A stretch of DNA of 64,000 nt from Alviniconcha marisindica (lineage: Eukaryota > Mollusca > Gastropoda > Provannidae): contig JABMCL010002225.1 of the NCBI GenBank assembly GCA_018857735.1, positions 832,501-896,500 on the forward strand, written 5' to 3'. The position numbers and the translations under genes are program-made. Positions within the stretch are counted from its first letter, which is position 1, and the number at the start of each line of letters is the position of its first letter. The notes beneath the pieces are model-generated. The model saw only the letters and a list, made by a program, of their open reading frames with translations, was not told the DNA's origin and did not search any database. Shown piece after piece: positions 11,996 through 22,054 of this stretch.

Positions 11996-12776
11996 ATGGC
12001 TGCAGCACAGCACCACCCAACCATCAACTGGTCAAGCCATAACCTCAGCGAGGAATGGAGAAAATTCAAACAGCATGCTCAGCTGATGTTTCAAGGACCC
12101 CTTAAATCAGCAAACGAAGAGGAGAGATGCACCTACATACTAATATGGGGGGAGAAACTGGGAGAGACATCTTTACTTCATGGAACCTATCAGGGGCTGA
12201 CAGCAAGAAGATCAACATTATATACCAGAAATTCAGTGAACATCTGTCTCCCAAGAAGAACAAGCTGTTCTACAGATACATATTCCATCAGCGAAAGCAA
12301 CAGCCTGGAGAGTCATTTGAGACTTTCGTGACAGACTTGCGCAATTTAGTCAAAGACTGTGAATATAACAACCCCGATGAAATGGTCAGAGACAGAATCG
12401 TTTCAGGAGTAACATCGCAGGAAACCTGTGAAAAGGTACTGACCGAAGGTGACGACTTATCTCTGGCAAAGGCGACAGACATCACCATGCTGTATCAGTG
12501 TATGAGGTGACCAAGAAACAGTTAGCGTCAGTGGCTGCATCAGCAGGAAACAACACTGATGCACTCAGACTGGGAAGGAACAAACAGCACCCCCACCATG
12601 GACCAAAGTCAACACCAGTGCCAAACAAGCACCCCTGCAGGAACTGCGGAGGCAAGCACGGGAAGAAGGAATGCCCAGCCTTCGGCAAGACATGCTCCTA
12701 CTGCAGGAAGCTGAATCACTACGCGAGTCTGCCTAAAGAAACAGAAAGACCATGCCAAGCAGGTCAGCTACATTGA
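11996..12776 (+). pseudogene. gypsy gag, frameshifted
   Basis: The reading starts at 11996 (MAAAQHHPTINWSS...), shifts frame near 12140 and continues to 12510 with typical gag text (ETFVTDLRNLVKDCEY, MVRDRIVSGV). After another shift a frame at 12498-12776 carries two zinc knuckles: C-x2-C-x4-H-x4-C (CRNCGGKHGKKEC) and CSYCRKLNHYASL, which has lost its last cysteine. The product would be the capsid/nucleocapsid polyprotein of the retrotransposon. At least two frame changes make it non-functional. Confidence 0.75.
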
Positions 12777-13355
12777 AGAGGGTGAACAACTAGTTATCGA
12801 TACAATCTCCCAGCCCACCAACAGCACAGAACAACCCAACACGGCATATGCAAGCATTGACATTGAAACAGGCGACAAAATACAATTCAAGATCGATACC
12901 AGCACCCAGGTAAATGTCATCCCTACTTCAGTATACAAGCAACTGAAGAAACAACCGCACCTTCAAAAGACCAGCCAGCGTCTGTTCGGATACACTGGAA
13001 AACCTATTCAACTTGCAGGATGCATCAACCTCAAGTGTACCTACAAACACAAGAGCTACAGAGGGACGTTCTTCATCACGAACACGGCCAACCACTCCCA
13101 ACCCATCCGAGGTCTCCAAGCATCACTGGACCTGGAGCTCATCAAGCTTGTATTGTCGGTAAACTCTCAGTCATCACCCCTCACCAAGAGCAATGTTCTC
13201 AACGAGTACCAACACCTCTTCACAGGATTTGGCTCTCTTCAAGGCGAGACCAAGATATACCTGAGAGAAGACGCCATGCCAGTTGTCCATCCACCTCGAC
13301 GAGTACCACATGCCATCAGGCAAAAGCTGAAAGAAGAGCTCGAGCTAGGCACCGT
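12777..13355 (+). pseudogene. gypsy protease and RT linker fragment
   Basis: Downstream of the zinc knuckles, the frames read an aspartic protease beginning near 12880 (DIETGDKIQFKIDTSTQVNV). The catalytic triplet appears as D-T-S rather than the usual D-T-G. The pre-RT linker follows (PVVHPPRRVPHAIRQKLKEE), where gypsy pol normally enters the RT fingers. The sequence is then cut off. Confidence 0.7.
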
Positions 13356-13639
13356 TACAACCATTTTGCTGTTAGGGCGATTGAACCCAAAACAACAAAA
13401 CCGCATTGAATCAGTGTGTGCCGAGCCGTTGTTTGTGATACCAGCGTGTGAGACAAAATATCCCGGCTAAAAATAGTAACATTTCGCGTCTCTGATTGGT
13501 TGAGATCGGCGACCGCATGGGGCGTGTGGATGGGTCCATGACGCCCGAAGAGCATGATCTCCTTCCCAGTTAAAGATTGGGAATTAATGAAAGAGCAGAA
13601 CTTGCGAATTTTGAAAGAACTTGAATATAAGATGATACA

Positions 13640-14400
13640 ACATCTGATGGTTCATACAGGATGATCTTGAACCTCAAGCAGTTCAATGAAGGAGTGGAAT
13701 ATGAGCATTTAAAAATGGAGAACTTGCATTCTGCTACATATTTGATGAGACAGAACTGTTACATGGCCTCTGTTGATCTCAGCTTGCATATTACTCTGTG
13801 TATTGATTCTGATTTCAGAATATTTCTGAAATTTAGATGGAAAGGTCAGCTGTATACCTACACATGTTTTCCCAATGGACTGGCAAACTGTCTTCGCTAC
13901 TTCATGAAGCTGTTGAAGCCAGTCTATGCCCATTTGAGAGCACAGGGTTTTCTCTCAGCTGCCTTCATTGATGATTGTTATATACAAGGTCAAACCTATG
14001 AAGAATGTAAACAAAATGTTGAGGCTACTGTGCAGAATTTTCAGAGGCTGGAATTTGTCATACACAGAGATAAATCAGTCTTAGAACCAATAAAAGAGAT
14101 CACATTTTTGGGTTTTATACTCAATTCAGAACACATGACTCACTTTGTCAGAAGAAAAGCTGACCAAAATTAAAAATGTATGTTTTTCTCTGAAAAGAAA
14201 GAAATCTTTCACGAGCAGGGAACTTGCCCAGGTCAAAGGCACTCTAGTTGCTGCCTTTCCTGCTGTCACAGACGGACAAGGACCTCTCTTTTATAGAGAT
14301 CTTGAAATTTTAACTAAAAACAATAGCTCTAAAGAAAAAATTGGGAAATTTTGAAGCCATTGTTCATCTATCTTGGGCAGCTGAGAAAGAGCTAGATTGG
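13640..14400 (+). pseudogene. DIRS reverse transcriptase
   Basis: The frame running through 13661-14173 reads SYRMILNLKQFNEG, MASVDLS, FPNGLANCLRYF and the catalytic box AAFIDDCYIQG (FIDD). It ends in KSVLEPIKEITFLGFILNS. The thumb continues in another frame at 14145-14354 (KKSFTSRELAQVKGTLVAAF). The order and phrases match DIRS RT closely. One frameshift near 14170 and a stop near 14352 disrupt it. Confidence 0.85.
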
Positions 14401-14404
14401 TGGA

Positions 14405-15463
14405 TTTCCAATGTCAGCTCTAGTTATTTCCCTCTGGATGTATAGAGAGCCCACAATGGAAATCAAAAAGGACGTTTCTACCACAGGTGGTTGGGGAACA
14501 GTTTGTAATTCATACAAAACAGGAGGAAGATGGAATTCAGAAGAGAAGCAGAAGCACATTAATGTGTTGGAGATGCTCGCTATTGAATATACTTTAAAGA
14601 GCTTCAAAGAAGAAGTGTTTGGTTTGCATGTAAAACTGCTTTGTGACAACACTTGTGCTGTTTCATGCGTAATAAATAAGGGGGTATCTCAGTCAGCTGA
14701 ATGCAATGAGATCGCACATGGAATTTGGGTATATATGGGGGGAATCTCAGTCCGCTGAACTCAAATGAAATTGCACATAGAATTTGGGTCTGGTGCCTAG
14801 AAAGGCAGATGTGGCTGACAATATCGCACAACCCAGGAGTACTGAATAGTGAAGCAGACAAACACTCACGGAAATTTCATGATCAAACTGAATGGAAGTT
14901 AGACCCAAACATTTTGAAACGACTTGCAGAAAAAGTAGTCTGTCCAGATGTTGATTTACTTGCAAAAACACTGAACTGTCAGAGCCATCCTTTCATATCA
15001 TGGGGACCAGACCCAGACCCTGCACTAGCAGTGGATACGTTCACTGTAAACTGGAGCAAATGGGCTGTAATATATGCATTTCCATCTTTCAGTTTGATCC
15101 AGAAGACATTGGGAAGCAGAGGGGCTGCTTATTGTGCCACACTGGCCCACAGCAGTGTGGTATCCACAGATCCTGAAACTGCTGATACGAACACCAATCC
15201 ATTTGCCTCGGGGGAAGAGAGCTTTTCGGTTGGACCACTCAGACGAAGCTCATCCTCTACACAGACGGCTTCAACTTCTAGCAGTCTACTTACCAGGAAA
15301 GCTGTCCATGCACCAGGCATTCATGGGAGAACTTGTGAAATCATCTGCGCATCCTAGATGGAATCCACCAAGTAACAGTACGCTTCCTACCTTTACCGCT
15401 GGAACCAGTTCTGCGCTTCAAGGAACTCAGAACCCCTTCGACCAACTGTGGCACCTGTGTTAG
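14405..15463 (+). pseudogene. DIRS RNase H and connecting domain
   Basis: RNase H text at 14411-14758 includes STTGGWGTVCNSYKTGGRW and NVLEMLAIEYTLKSF. A short duplication (GAATGCAATGAGATCGCACA-like, 14698-14780) breaks the domain. The frame 14725-15357 then reads NSEADKHSRKF and a phrase VDLLAKTLNCQSHPFISWGP followed by AVDTFTVNWSK, which is characteristic of DIRS downstream of RNase H. After a shift, 15134-15463 continues with WPTAVWYPQILKLL and PRGKRAFRL. Confidence 0.8.
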
Positions 15464-16897
15464 AGTTTCTGACAAAACTGCTCGATGAAGAACTAGGCTA
15501 TAGTGCCATTAATACGGCACGCAGTGCAATTTCAGCAATCACACAAACAGCAATAGGTTCTCAGCCTCAAATAACCAGGTTTCTGAAGGGTGTATTTGAA
15601 TTACGGACACCGTTGCCCAAATACACACACACACACTTGGGACGTTGGAATTCTCCTAGATTATTTCCGAAAAGTGTAATGTTCAATTGTCCTTGAAAGA
15701 GTTAACGAAACAACTTGCTGCACTGTTCTCCTCGTTTGTGTAGGAAGAGTACAAACTATTTATCTTTTAAAATTGAACTTTATTCAGTTTCATACAACAG
15801 ATGGTCATGCCGACATTTTTACAAGCACTGGACAAGAAAACAACTCAACCAAAAAAAGAGAAGTTATTTCCTTTCTCATCTCATTTTTCACTGTTATTTA
15901 AGTGTCGTTTTGTAGTTTGACCCCGAAAAATTGCTAATTATGTGGACCCCAAACATTTGCTATTTGTGTGTCTGTGTCATAATAAATAAGCGTTCTTTTT
16001 GAACCGGTTTGTTTGGGAGCGGGGATAGCTCAGTGGTTAGAGCACCGCGGACTCATGATCGAAAGGTCCTGGGTTCGAGCCCCGGCAGGAGCGGCGGGAG
16101 AATTTTCATCTCCAGGGTCAACTTTCTGTGCTGACTCTTATTTCGGTATCCGTTCCACCCCCGTGTTACCACAGTAGCACGTAAAAGATCCCGGTCATTC
16201 CGCTAAAAGTGAAGGTGGCAGGTTATAGCTAAACACACATACACCCTACCTATGTGGCTTTGAATGAAAACTGGTGTATGGTTGACTGGTGTACACAGAA
16301 CTTGCGCCGAGACGGCAGCAGTTCCACGTGGCACGCGCTACAAAAAGGATGCAGTACTCATTCGGAATCACATGTGACATGTGCGCAGTGAGTCTGCTCG
16401 AGAGAATAGCGCTACATAAAAGTGATGAATAATAAGGTTGTACCATTCACATTGTTGGAAAACTCAAACATACTCGTCCAGGCTACTCTCCAAAACCGTT
16501 AGAATTACGTTACTTTCAGGACGATGAAAAAGTGTGTGCTGTCAAGTGTCTTGAAGAGTATAAAAAGAAACAAAGACTTGAGACTGAACTGTGATCAGCT
16601 TCTGTTGTGTCATGCACGACCACATGGTTCAGGAAGTAAAGATGCGTATAAAGGTGGTTAAGAGATGTGCTATCAGATGCTGAACTGTGTGATTTTAAAC
16701 CACACAGCTTCAGGGGAACCTCAGCATCTGCAATGCTAAACAGTAGTGCAACCCTAGATGGTATCTTGAAATCGGCTGGATGGACAAATGCCTCAACCTT
16801 CCATAAATTCTACTACAGACCTGTCAAGAAGGAGGCACAGAAGTTGCATAGAGACCAGAAGTCGAGTCTTAAATATTTTCAGAACAAGCAGGAATAA
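15448..16897 (+). pseudogene. DIRS tyrosine recombinase, interrupted
   Basis: The N-terminal part (15448-15640) reads LGYSAINTARSAISAI and TRFLKGVFELR. Around 15725-15830 another frame gives GRVQTIYLLKL and TDGHADIF, containing the first catalytic arginine region. Sequence from about 15850 to 16438 is inserted. The C-terminal part resumes at about 16440 (VGKLKHTRPGYSPKPLELRY). It ends at 16667-16897 with the H-x-x-R box (KPHSFRGTSAS) and the tyrosine nucleophile region (FHKFYYRPVKKE). The catalytic residues are recognisable but split by frameshifts and the insertion. Confidence 0.8.
16019..16438 (+). mobile_element. tRNA-derived SINE with L2-like 3' tail
   Basis: The head has a polymerase III A box (TAGCTCAGTGG, 16026-16036) and a B box (GGTTCGAGCCC, 16072-16082) at tRNA spacing. 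The acceptor arms do not pair, so it is not a functional tRNA. A body of about 290 bp follows. The last about 50 bp, GCGCAGTGAGT...GAGAGAATAGCGCTA.ATAAAAG.., match the 3' end of the L2 LINE at 55865-55917 (minus strand), which implies borrowing of LINE machinery. It lies within the DIRS recombinase. Confidence 0.8.
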
Positions 16898-17109
16898 GTT
16901 ATCTGACAGATGCGAGTGTAAAATTTTCTGTGACGACAATAAAATTAAATAAAATACACCCCTTATTGGCCAAAATTGGAAATGTGTTATGAGTTTCATC
17001 TTGATTTGATGTATAAAATTAAAAATGTACATTTGAGTAAAACGTGTGTAAATCAACGTTGAAGTCTCACATATCACGTAGCTCCGATAAGCTACGAGAA
17101 ATGGATTAA

Positions 17110-17503
17110 AGACATAAACGAGTACTTACCGTGGTAAGACGAAGTTTGTGTAAAATTTCATGATACTTTGATAGTAGTTTAAAGGAGTGGAGGGATATGT
17201 ACCCACCCTTTAGACACCTACCCTCCCTATTTGTTATTTCCTTCAAAGGAAGGGAGATAATGATGGAAATCTGCTATCTGGGCACTTAGTGTACATGTAT
17301 GTGAAGCAAACATTGTTTAATATTTGGTTTTACAAAATTCTGAGTACATCAGTAATTATTTTCGAAAGTAAAAACTGATCTGATACGTTAAAGTATGGCA
17401 CTTCCTGGTATGCGCATCTCACATATCCCTCCACTCCTTTAAACTACTATCATGGAATTCTACACAAACATCGGCTTACCAAGGTGAGTACTCGTTTATA
17501 TCT
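17110..17503. mobile_element. Foldback MITE with TTAA target duplication
   Basis: TTAA flanks both ends (17106-17109, 17504-17507). The arms AGACATAAACGAGTACTTACC and (reverse complement of the right end) AGATATAAACGAGTACTCACC begin inverted repeats of roughly 85-100 bp. The arms extend through GTTTGTGTA and TAGTTTAAAGGAGTGGAGGG. The centre is AT-rich and non-coding. TTAA duplications are made by piggyBac and Kolobok transposases; which one cannot be decided here. Confidence 0.8.
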
Positions 17504-17581
17504 TTAATTATGCATACTGGGATACAAATTTTAAACGCGACCGAGAATGTCCGAAAGATCACTGATGTATTCGGTCAAGTG

Positions 17582-17582
<1 letters not shown>

Positions 17583-17633
<51 letters not shown>

Positions 17634-17637
17634 ACAA
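17583..17637. repeat. (CA)n microsatellite
   Basis: About 46 bp of CA, with an imperfect end. Flanking DNA (17504-18058) holds no recognised gene. Confidence 0.95.
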
Positions 17638-18058
17638 AGTAGTTTACTCACTGGACTCGACAGGCTTGCGACGAGAACATTCATGTGAGTTTGAAAAATA
17701 AATTTAAAAAAAACAAACTAAAACAATGTCCACATTATTACATAAAGATGACATCATCGGCACACAAAGTACAACTGCATGGCGAAATGTGAGCCAGTAA
17801 TTCAATCGGAACAAGCGACTTCTACAAACTTAATACACTTTATCTCTGTGACTAGACTGGTGTATGAGCTTTTTGGGTTTCAGAACATTCCAGTACTTTC
17901 ACGACATATTCGCGATCAGATGAATGAGCTTGCAAATGTTCCGGCCTACCATTGTTTTCTGGACTTTAAGCTGCTCTGTTTTCGTGATTTTTTGTTTTAG
18001 TTCTGTATTTATTATTTAAATATGTATATATATTTATATATCTCTGGGCATTGTCACA

Positions 18059-21000
18059 TTATTTACCGCTGGGCTGCTGTGGGAGACAAATGTTGATGGA
18101 AAGAGCCGAATGTCTTGCTGCTCGAGTTCGAGTGATGCCGGAGGCTCGTGTATGTCGGTCTGAAAGTATCGCCGCCAGAAGACCTTTGGGATGGGAGTCA
18201 AACACAGTGGAGAGGGAAGAATGAGCCTTGGGATCCCAGGCATCACGTTCAGTCTCTCTGTTTTCTTTCTGAACTCTGGCTATCTTCTGTCCTGTACATA
18301 GAGGTGGCAGTGTCTTTATGCCCCAGAAATTCTGCGTGTCGTAGTCGTCGTCCTCACTACCGGACAGCTGCATCATGTTCTTCACTGGCACACCGTCTGG
18401 AGTGAAGTACACAGATTCGTTATCCGCGTCTGCCGCGTCGCCGGAACCGATAAAGCTCTGTTGAGGTTTTACGTCTTTCATATCGTCAGATGACGTGCCG
18501 TCCATGCCTTCGCTTTGGCTCCCAACCTCAACAAACATGCCTGTACTACCGGAATCGCTAGAAGGCGAGGAAGGCTCTGAGTCGCCGCGGGCATTAAAGT
18601 GCACAGGTCCTTGAGGACTATTGCCGGTTGTTGTCACATTAGTCTTCGGGGATCTGGACCTTTGGTGGCTACTTCCACCAGCAACTGAAGGTCCATCCCT
18701 TGGAGGGTTACTGTTGTAGGTAGGTATCTTTGCCGGGATGTGTCTTTGATGGCAGCTGCCACACTTTAAAGGGCCGCACCTTTGAGGGTTACTGTTGTAA
18801 GCAGCAATCTTTGAAGAGGTTTGTCTTTGAGAACCACTGCTGCCAAAAGAGAGATTTGTGTTCGGTAATTTCATTTTTTTAGTGTCCTTTCTGCAAGAAG
18901 CGAAGCGTCTTTTGGAGTGTTCCGGCCTTCGATAGTGAAAGTTTCGAGAGAAAGCCGGAGTACGCGTGTGTGGTTCAAGTGTATTATCAAACTCAGACCA
19001 GTTGTCTTCACACACAGAACTATGGGACGATGCCATGGCCACAGTAGATTCTGGGTGGTACATGTTAAACGTTTTATCCCTTTTTAATGCCGCCAGATCC
19101 TCAAGTGTGAGTTCCAGTACATAAGGAGGTGTTTCTGATTTACTTATTGGTATCTCTTCCACCTTTATTGTGTTGAATTTTCTTGGTAGAGTATTTTTCG
19201 AGTCCGTTTTGTTTGTGTTTGTTTTACACACGCTATGTGCCTTCCTTGTAAGATCATTAACTGAGCTTGTCGAAGAATCTGCTCTCGATCCTTCTAGACG
19301 CCTACCCGTTGGACCTGCTTTTGAAGATCTTAGAGATGTACAACTTTGCAATGGTCCGTTCTTCCCACCTGTTGTCTCGTAAGTAGGGTTATGATTTTTT
19401 TCTTGAAGCATTAATTTGAGATCTCTTGAAGGCTTTGGATTTTCCACATATTCAAATGATATACCCTTCCTTGGTGCTAACTCTTGAGGCGGTTGAGGGG
19501 TGTTACATTGTGGGCTTACTTCTGTTTCCTGTGTGAACTTTGAGCTTCCCGTTGAATCGTTTTTTTCTGTCACCGGTTTCAGTTCTCGGGGCGGCTGAGG
19601 GTTGGCTTGTTGGTGGGTTAAACTTGGTTCTTTGGGTGAATCTGTTATTTGCAACAATTCATCGTCCAACAGTTTTGGCACTTTCACACTCTGCAAGTGC
19701 ACGTCTTTCGATTGACTTAGCTTTTCAAAATGAGGAAATTGGATCTGTTGAATAATATCGGGTATTTTTGTCGCCGGTCTTTGTATGAAAAACGGGCTTC
19801 TCTGTTTAGACATTCCGAGTCTTTTTGTGATATCAAAACTTTTTAAAGATCCCCTACTGGAACTCGTGAACTTTTGTTCGAGAAAACTGTTTATTCTTGG
19901 CATTTTTGTCGCATCTGGGTTTTGTACGCACTTCTTCTTTGACTTCTTAGTTGTGGTTTGGGAGCTTCGCAAAAATCCCTCTTCTGATCTGTTGGGCTCT
20001 TCTCCGAGAGCAGGGCTGCTTTGTTGAGGTATATCGGGCTTTTGTTTTACCTCCCCTATGCCATACAAAGATCCATTTTTTTCACTACTGGGCTTTTGTC
20101 CAAGATCAAGGCTAATTTCTGGATTCGAATCGGATCCTTTTGTTGCCTCCAATATCAGAAAGCATCGCTCTTTTGAGCTCTTGGTCCTTTGCTCTAAAAA
20201 AGGGCTATTTTGTTCAGCCAAAGGCGCCCTTTTTTTCGACTTTTGGTTTCGTGAACATTCATTTTTTGACGTCTCCAGCTTTTGTACAAGAGCAGGGCGG
20301 GATTGTGTGCTTATAGCAGACTTGTTTCTCAGTTTTGGACTCTGCAAAGTCTCCATGTTTTCTGGCTCTAACTCCAGCGGAGAATCGTTCTTGGGGCTTC
20401 TGTCGGGTTCCGTCATGTCTCTACTCGCTAATTCACACAGCCTGTTGTTCTGGGCCTGCATCGGGACCAGGATGTTTGGTTTTATTGGTTGTTTCTGAAC
20501 AACTGCAGTATGTGACTGTCTTTGCTTTGCCTCAAACGCAGCAAGTAGCTGTTTAGCCGGTGCAGGTGGAAGATACGTGTGAATAGAAGCAGAATAGTCA
20601 CTGTCGTATGTTGCATTTACAGAACTGACCAGTGTCACTGCAACTGGCTCAATATTTTTGCAAACGGATGTAAACGGACAGCGAATGGTGGGATAAGCTT
20701 GGGCCTTTGGGTCAACGATATTGTCCATGGGCATCAACTGGGAGTTTGTATCGGCTTTTAGGACGTTCAGGGTGATGTCCGATGAAACTGGTTGCGGGCT
20801 TGGGAGCTTGTTTTCATTAGTTAAAGAGTGAAACGTTGTGCTTGTAGATATCATGGACGACTGTGGGGATTGCACCTTCCATTTAACGTTACAGAGACAC
20901 GCACCCAAGTGTTGAAGACGATGATGTATGCGTTTGTTCAGCATGCCGTAGATGAAAGGATTTACCCAAGAGCTGACGTGCGGAAGCCAGATTACAACTG

Positions 21001-21964
21001 ATCGAAGAAGGGGTGTGGTGCATTTATATTCGCAAACTGAATGCATCACTTTCACGATGAAAAACGGTAACCAGCTAACAAAGAAAACAAGTAACTTAAT
21101 TCCCAGCGTCAGAATGCCGGTTTGGATGTCTGTTATGGTGAACAGTCCAATACTGGGCAAGTTGTATTTGTTTGCAGCCCGCCCTTCTGCTGCGCTTAGC
21201 GGCTTGTTTATAGCTTTATTTTCCAGAACCCGAACGATCATTCCAACATACACGTAAACGCACCAGATAAATGGCAGCAAAAAAATCAAAGCTGATGACA
21301 CAGCTGCAGTGTATATTGTTTCTCTGAAGATAAACTGATTCTCTCGACCTATGTATGGCATATGATCAGCACGTGCGTATGCTCCGATCATTGAAATACT
21401 CCCGAGCACCAACCCAGCTGCCCAGATACAAGCAATCAGAATCCATATTTTGTTATGTGTGATACTGTGTAGTACAACAAAAGACTGTTTCATATAGAAG
21501 CAAACGTCCATGCAGATGACCGACATAGTGTAAATAGTAACTGCACATAATGATGAATCTAGGTATAACCATAATTCGCAAAACACGTTTCCAAAGTTCC
21601 AAGCACGTTCCAGTTCGTAAATGACTGAAAATGGAAATACGATCACACACATTAGCAGGTCTGCAGTTGCCAGAGATGCTATGTACATGTCACTCAAAGG
21701 CCTATGCCCAGAGTCTTTGCTTCGAAGAATAACAAAACATAGGAGTCCATTGCCAACTGCAGCAAAGAAAACCAGCAGACATATCACCGGTGTCAAGATT
21801 AATTTTGCATAGAAGTGTGCATCCGTTGTGTTAAGACCATGGTCAGATTCTTTGGATGTCATGCTGCTCCTCGAACTGGACAGTGCCAAGTAGAGATTGT
21901 CTACAGAGAAGAAGAAGAGCTCGATACGATGACGTGGTATCTGAAGATGACGTAATCGCCTCAT
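18059..21964 (-). CDS. Intronless aminergic-like class A GPCR, atypical
   Basis: A single 1301-codon frame with seven hydrophobic segments (about residues 54-80, 88-113, 129-152, 173-192, 217-241, 283-306, 320-341). Kept: N72 (GN, 1.50), D102 (2.50), C129 (3.25), the amine-binding position D136 (3.32) in LYLDSSLC, W181 (4.50), serines at 5.42/5.43, P231 (5.50), WLPFF (298-302) and NPFIY (335-339). Lost: DRY reads DVC (153-155), the 6.30 glutamate is Ile, and the second extracellular loop has no cysteine for the usual disulfide. Y7.43 is His. Residues 365-1301 form a polar, repeat-bearing cytoplasmic tail, far longer than the usual tail. Met35 (21862, A at -3) followed by an N-glycosylation site (NTT) may be the true start. 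The ligand is unknown. The open frame over 3.9 kb argues for a used gene. Confidence 0.85.
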   Translation of the reverse strand: MRRLRHLQIPRHRIELFFFSVDNLYLALSSSRSSMTSKESDHGLNTTDAHFYAKLILTPVICLLVFFAAVGNGLLCFVILRSKDSGHRPLSDMYIASLATADLLMCVIVFPFSVIYELERAWNFGNVFCELWLYLDSSLCAVTIYTMSVICMDVCFYMKQSFVVLHSITHNKIWILIACIWAAGLVLGSISMIGAYARADHMPYIGRENQFIFRETIYTAAVSSALIFLLPFIWCVYVYVGMIVRVLENKAINKPLSAAEGRAANKYNLPSIGLFTITDIQTGILTLGIKLLVFFVSWLPFFIVKVMHSVCEYKCTTPLLRSVVIWLPHVSSWVNPFIYGMLNKRIHHRLQHLGACLCNVKWKVQSPQSSMISTSTTFHSLTNENKLPSPQPVSSDITLNVLKADTNSQLMPMDNIVDPKAQAYPTIRCPFTSVCKNIEPVAVTLVSSVNATYDSDYSASIHTYLPPAPAKQLLAAFEAKQRQSHTAVVQKQPIKPNILVPMQAQNNRLCELASRDMTEPDRSPKNDSPLELEPENMETLQSPKLRNKSAISTQSRPALVQKLETSKNECSRNQKSKKRAPLAEQNSPFLEQRTKSSKERCFLILEATKGSDSNPEISLDLGQKPSSEKNGSLYGIGEVKQKPDIPQQSSPALGEEPNRSEEGFLRSSQTTTKKSKKKCVQNPDATKMPRINSFLEQKFTSSSRGSLKSFDITKRLGMSKQRSPFFIQRPATKIPDIIQQIQFPHFEKLSQSKDVHLQSVKVPKLLDDELLQITDSPKEPSLTHQQANPQPPRELKPVTEKNDSTGSSKFTQETEVSPQCNTPQPPQELAPRKGISFEYVENPKPSRDLKLMLQEKNHNPTYETTGGKNGPLQSCTSLRSSKAGPTGRRLEGSRADSSTSSVNDLTRKAHSVCKTNTNKTDSKNTLPRKFNTIKVEEIPISKSETPPYVLELTLEDLAALKRDKTFNMYHPESTVAMASSHSSVCEDNWSEFDNTLEPHTRTPAFSRNFHYRRPEHSKRRFASCRKDTKKMKLPNTNLSFGSSGSQRQTSSKIAAYNSNPQRCGPLKCGSCHQRHIPAKIPTYNSNPPRDGPSVAGGSSHQRSRSPKTNVTTTGNSPQGPVHFNARGDSEPSSPSSDSGSTGMFVEVGSQSEGMDGTSSDDMKDVKPQQSFIGSGDAADADNESVYFTPDGVPVKNMMQLSGSEDDDYDTQNFWGIKTLPPLCTGQKIARVQKENRETERDAWDPKAHSSLSTVFDSHPKGLLAAILSDRHTRASGITRTRAARHSALSINICLPQQPSGK

Positions 21965-22054
21965 GTCGTTGTAGCATGTACCTGACCCTTTGCCCTTTGA
22001 ACTCTGAACTGTCCATATACACTGAATAGTATAGTGGCCTTGTTAAAACAAATC

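Larger units (their letters stand above)
11662..13355 (+). mobile_element. 5' half of a Ty3/gypsy LTR retrotransposon
   Basis: A candidate LTR (11662-11864, TGTTATTG...AATACA) is followed at once by TGGTGTCAGAGCTGATCC, a primer-binding-site-like sequence close to the one in the gypsy element at 39715-43252. Gag and the start of pol follow. Homology stops near 13355, just after the linker that precedes reverse transcriptase, and DIRS sequence takes over. RT, RNase H, integrase and the 3' LTR of this element are absent. The left LTR edge is a guess, because no second LTR is present for comparison. Confidence 0.65.
13540..16900 (+). mobile_element. DIRS-type tyrosine-recombinase retrotransposon
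   Basis: A reverse transcriptase, RNase H, connecting domain and tyrosine recombinase appear in the DIRS order without integrase or protease. All are degraded by frameshifts and stops. The left part (gag, terminal repeat) is missing; the junction with the gypsy half lies between 13355 and about 13640. A block that includes a tRNA-derived SINE (16019-16438) interrupts the recombinase. DIRS elements integrate through their tyrosine recombinase and leave no target duplication, so exact limits cannot be set from flanks. Confidence 0.85.

Noticed and set aside
16019..16091. A functional tRNA gene with CAT anticodon
   Set aside because: A and B boxes are present but the acceptor arms do not pair and SINE body sequence follows, so it is a SINE head.
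18148..20761. Plus-strand frames of 60-146 codons opposite the GPCR
   Set aside because: They are shadows of the long minus-strand frame, with no domain or codon signal of their own.
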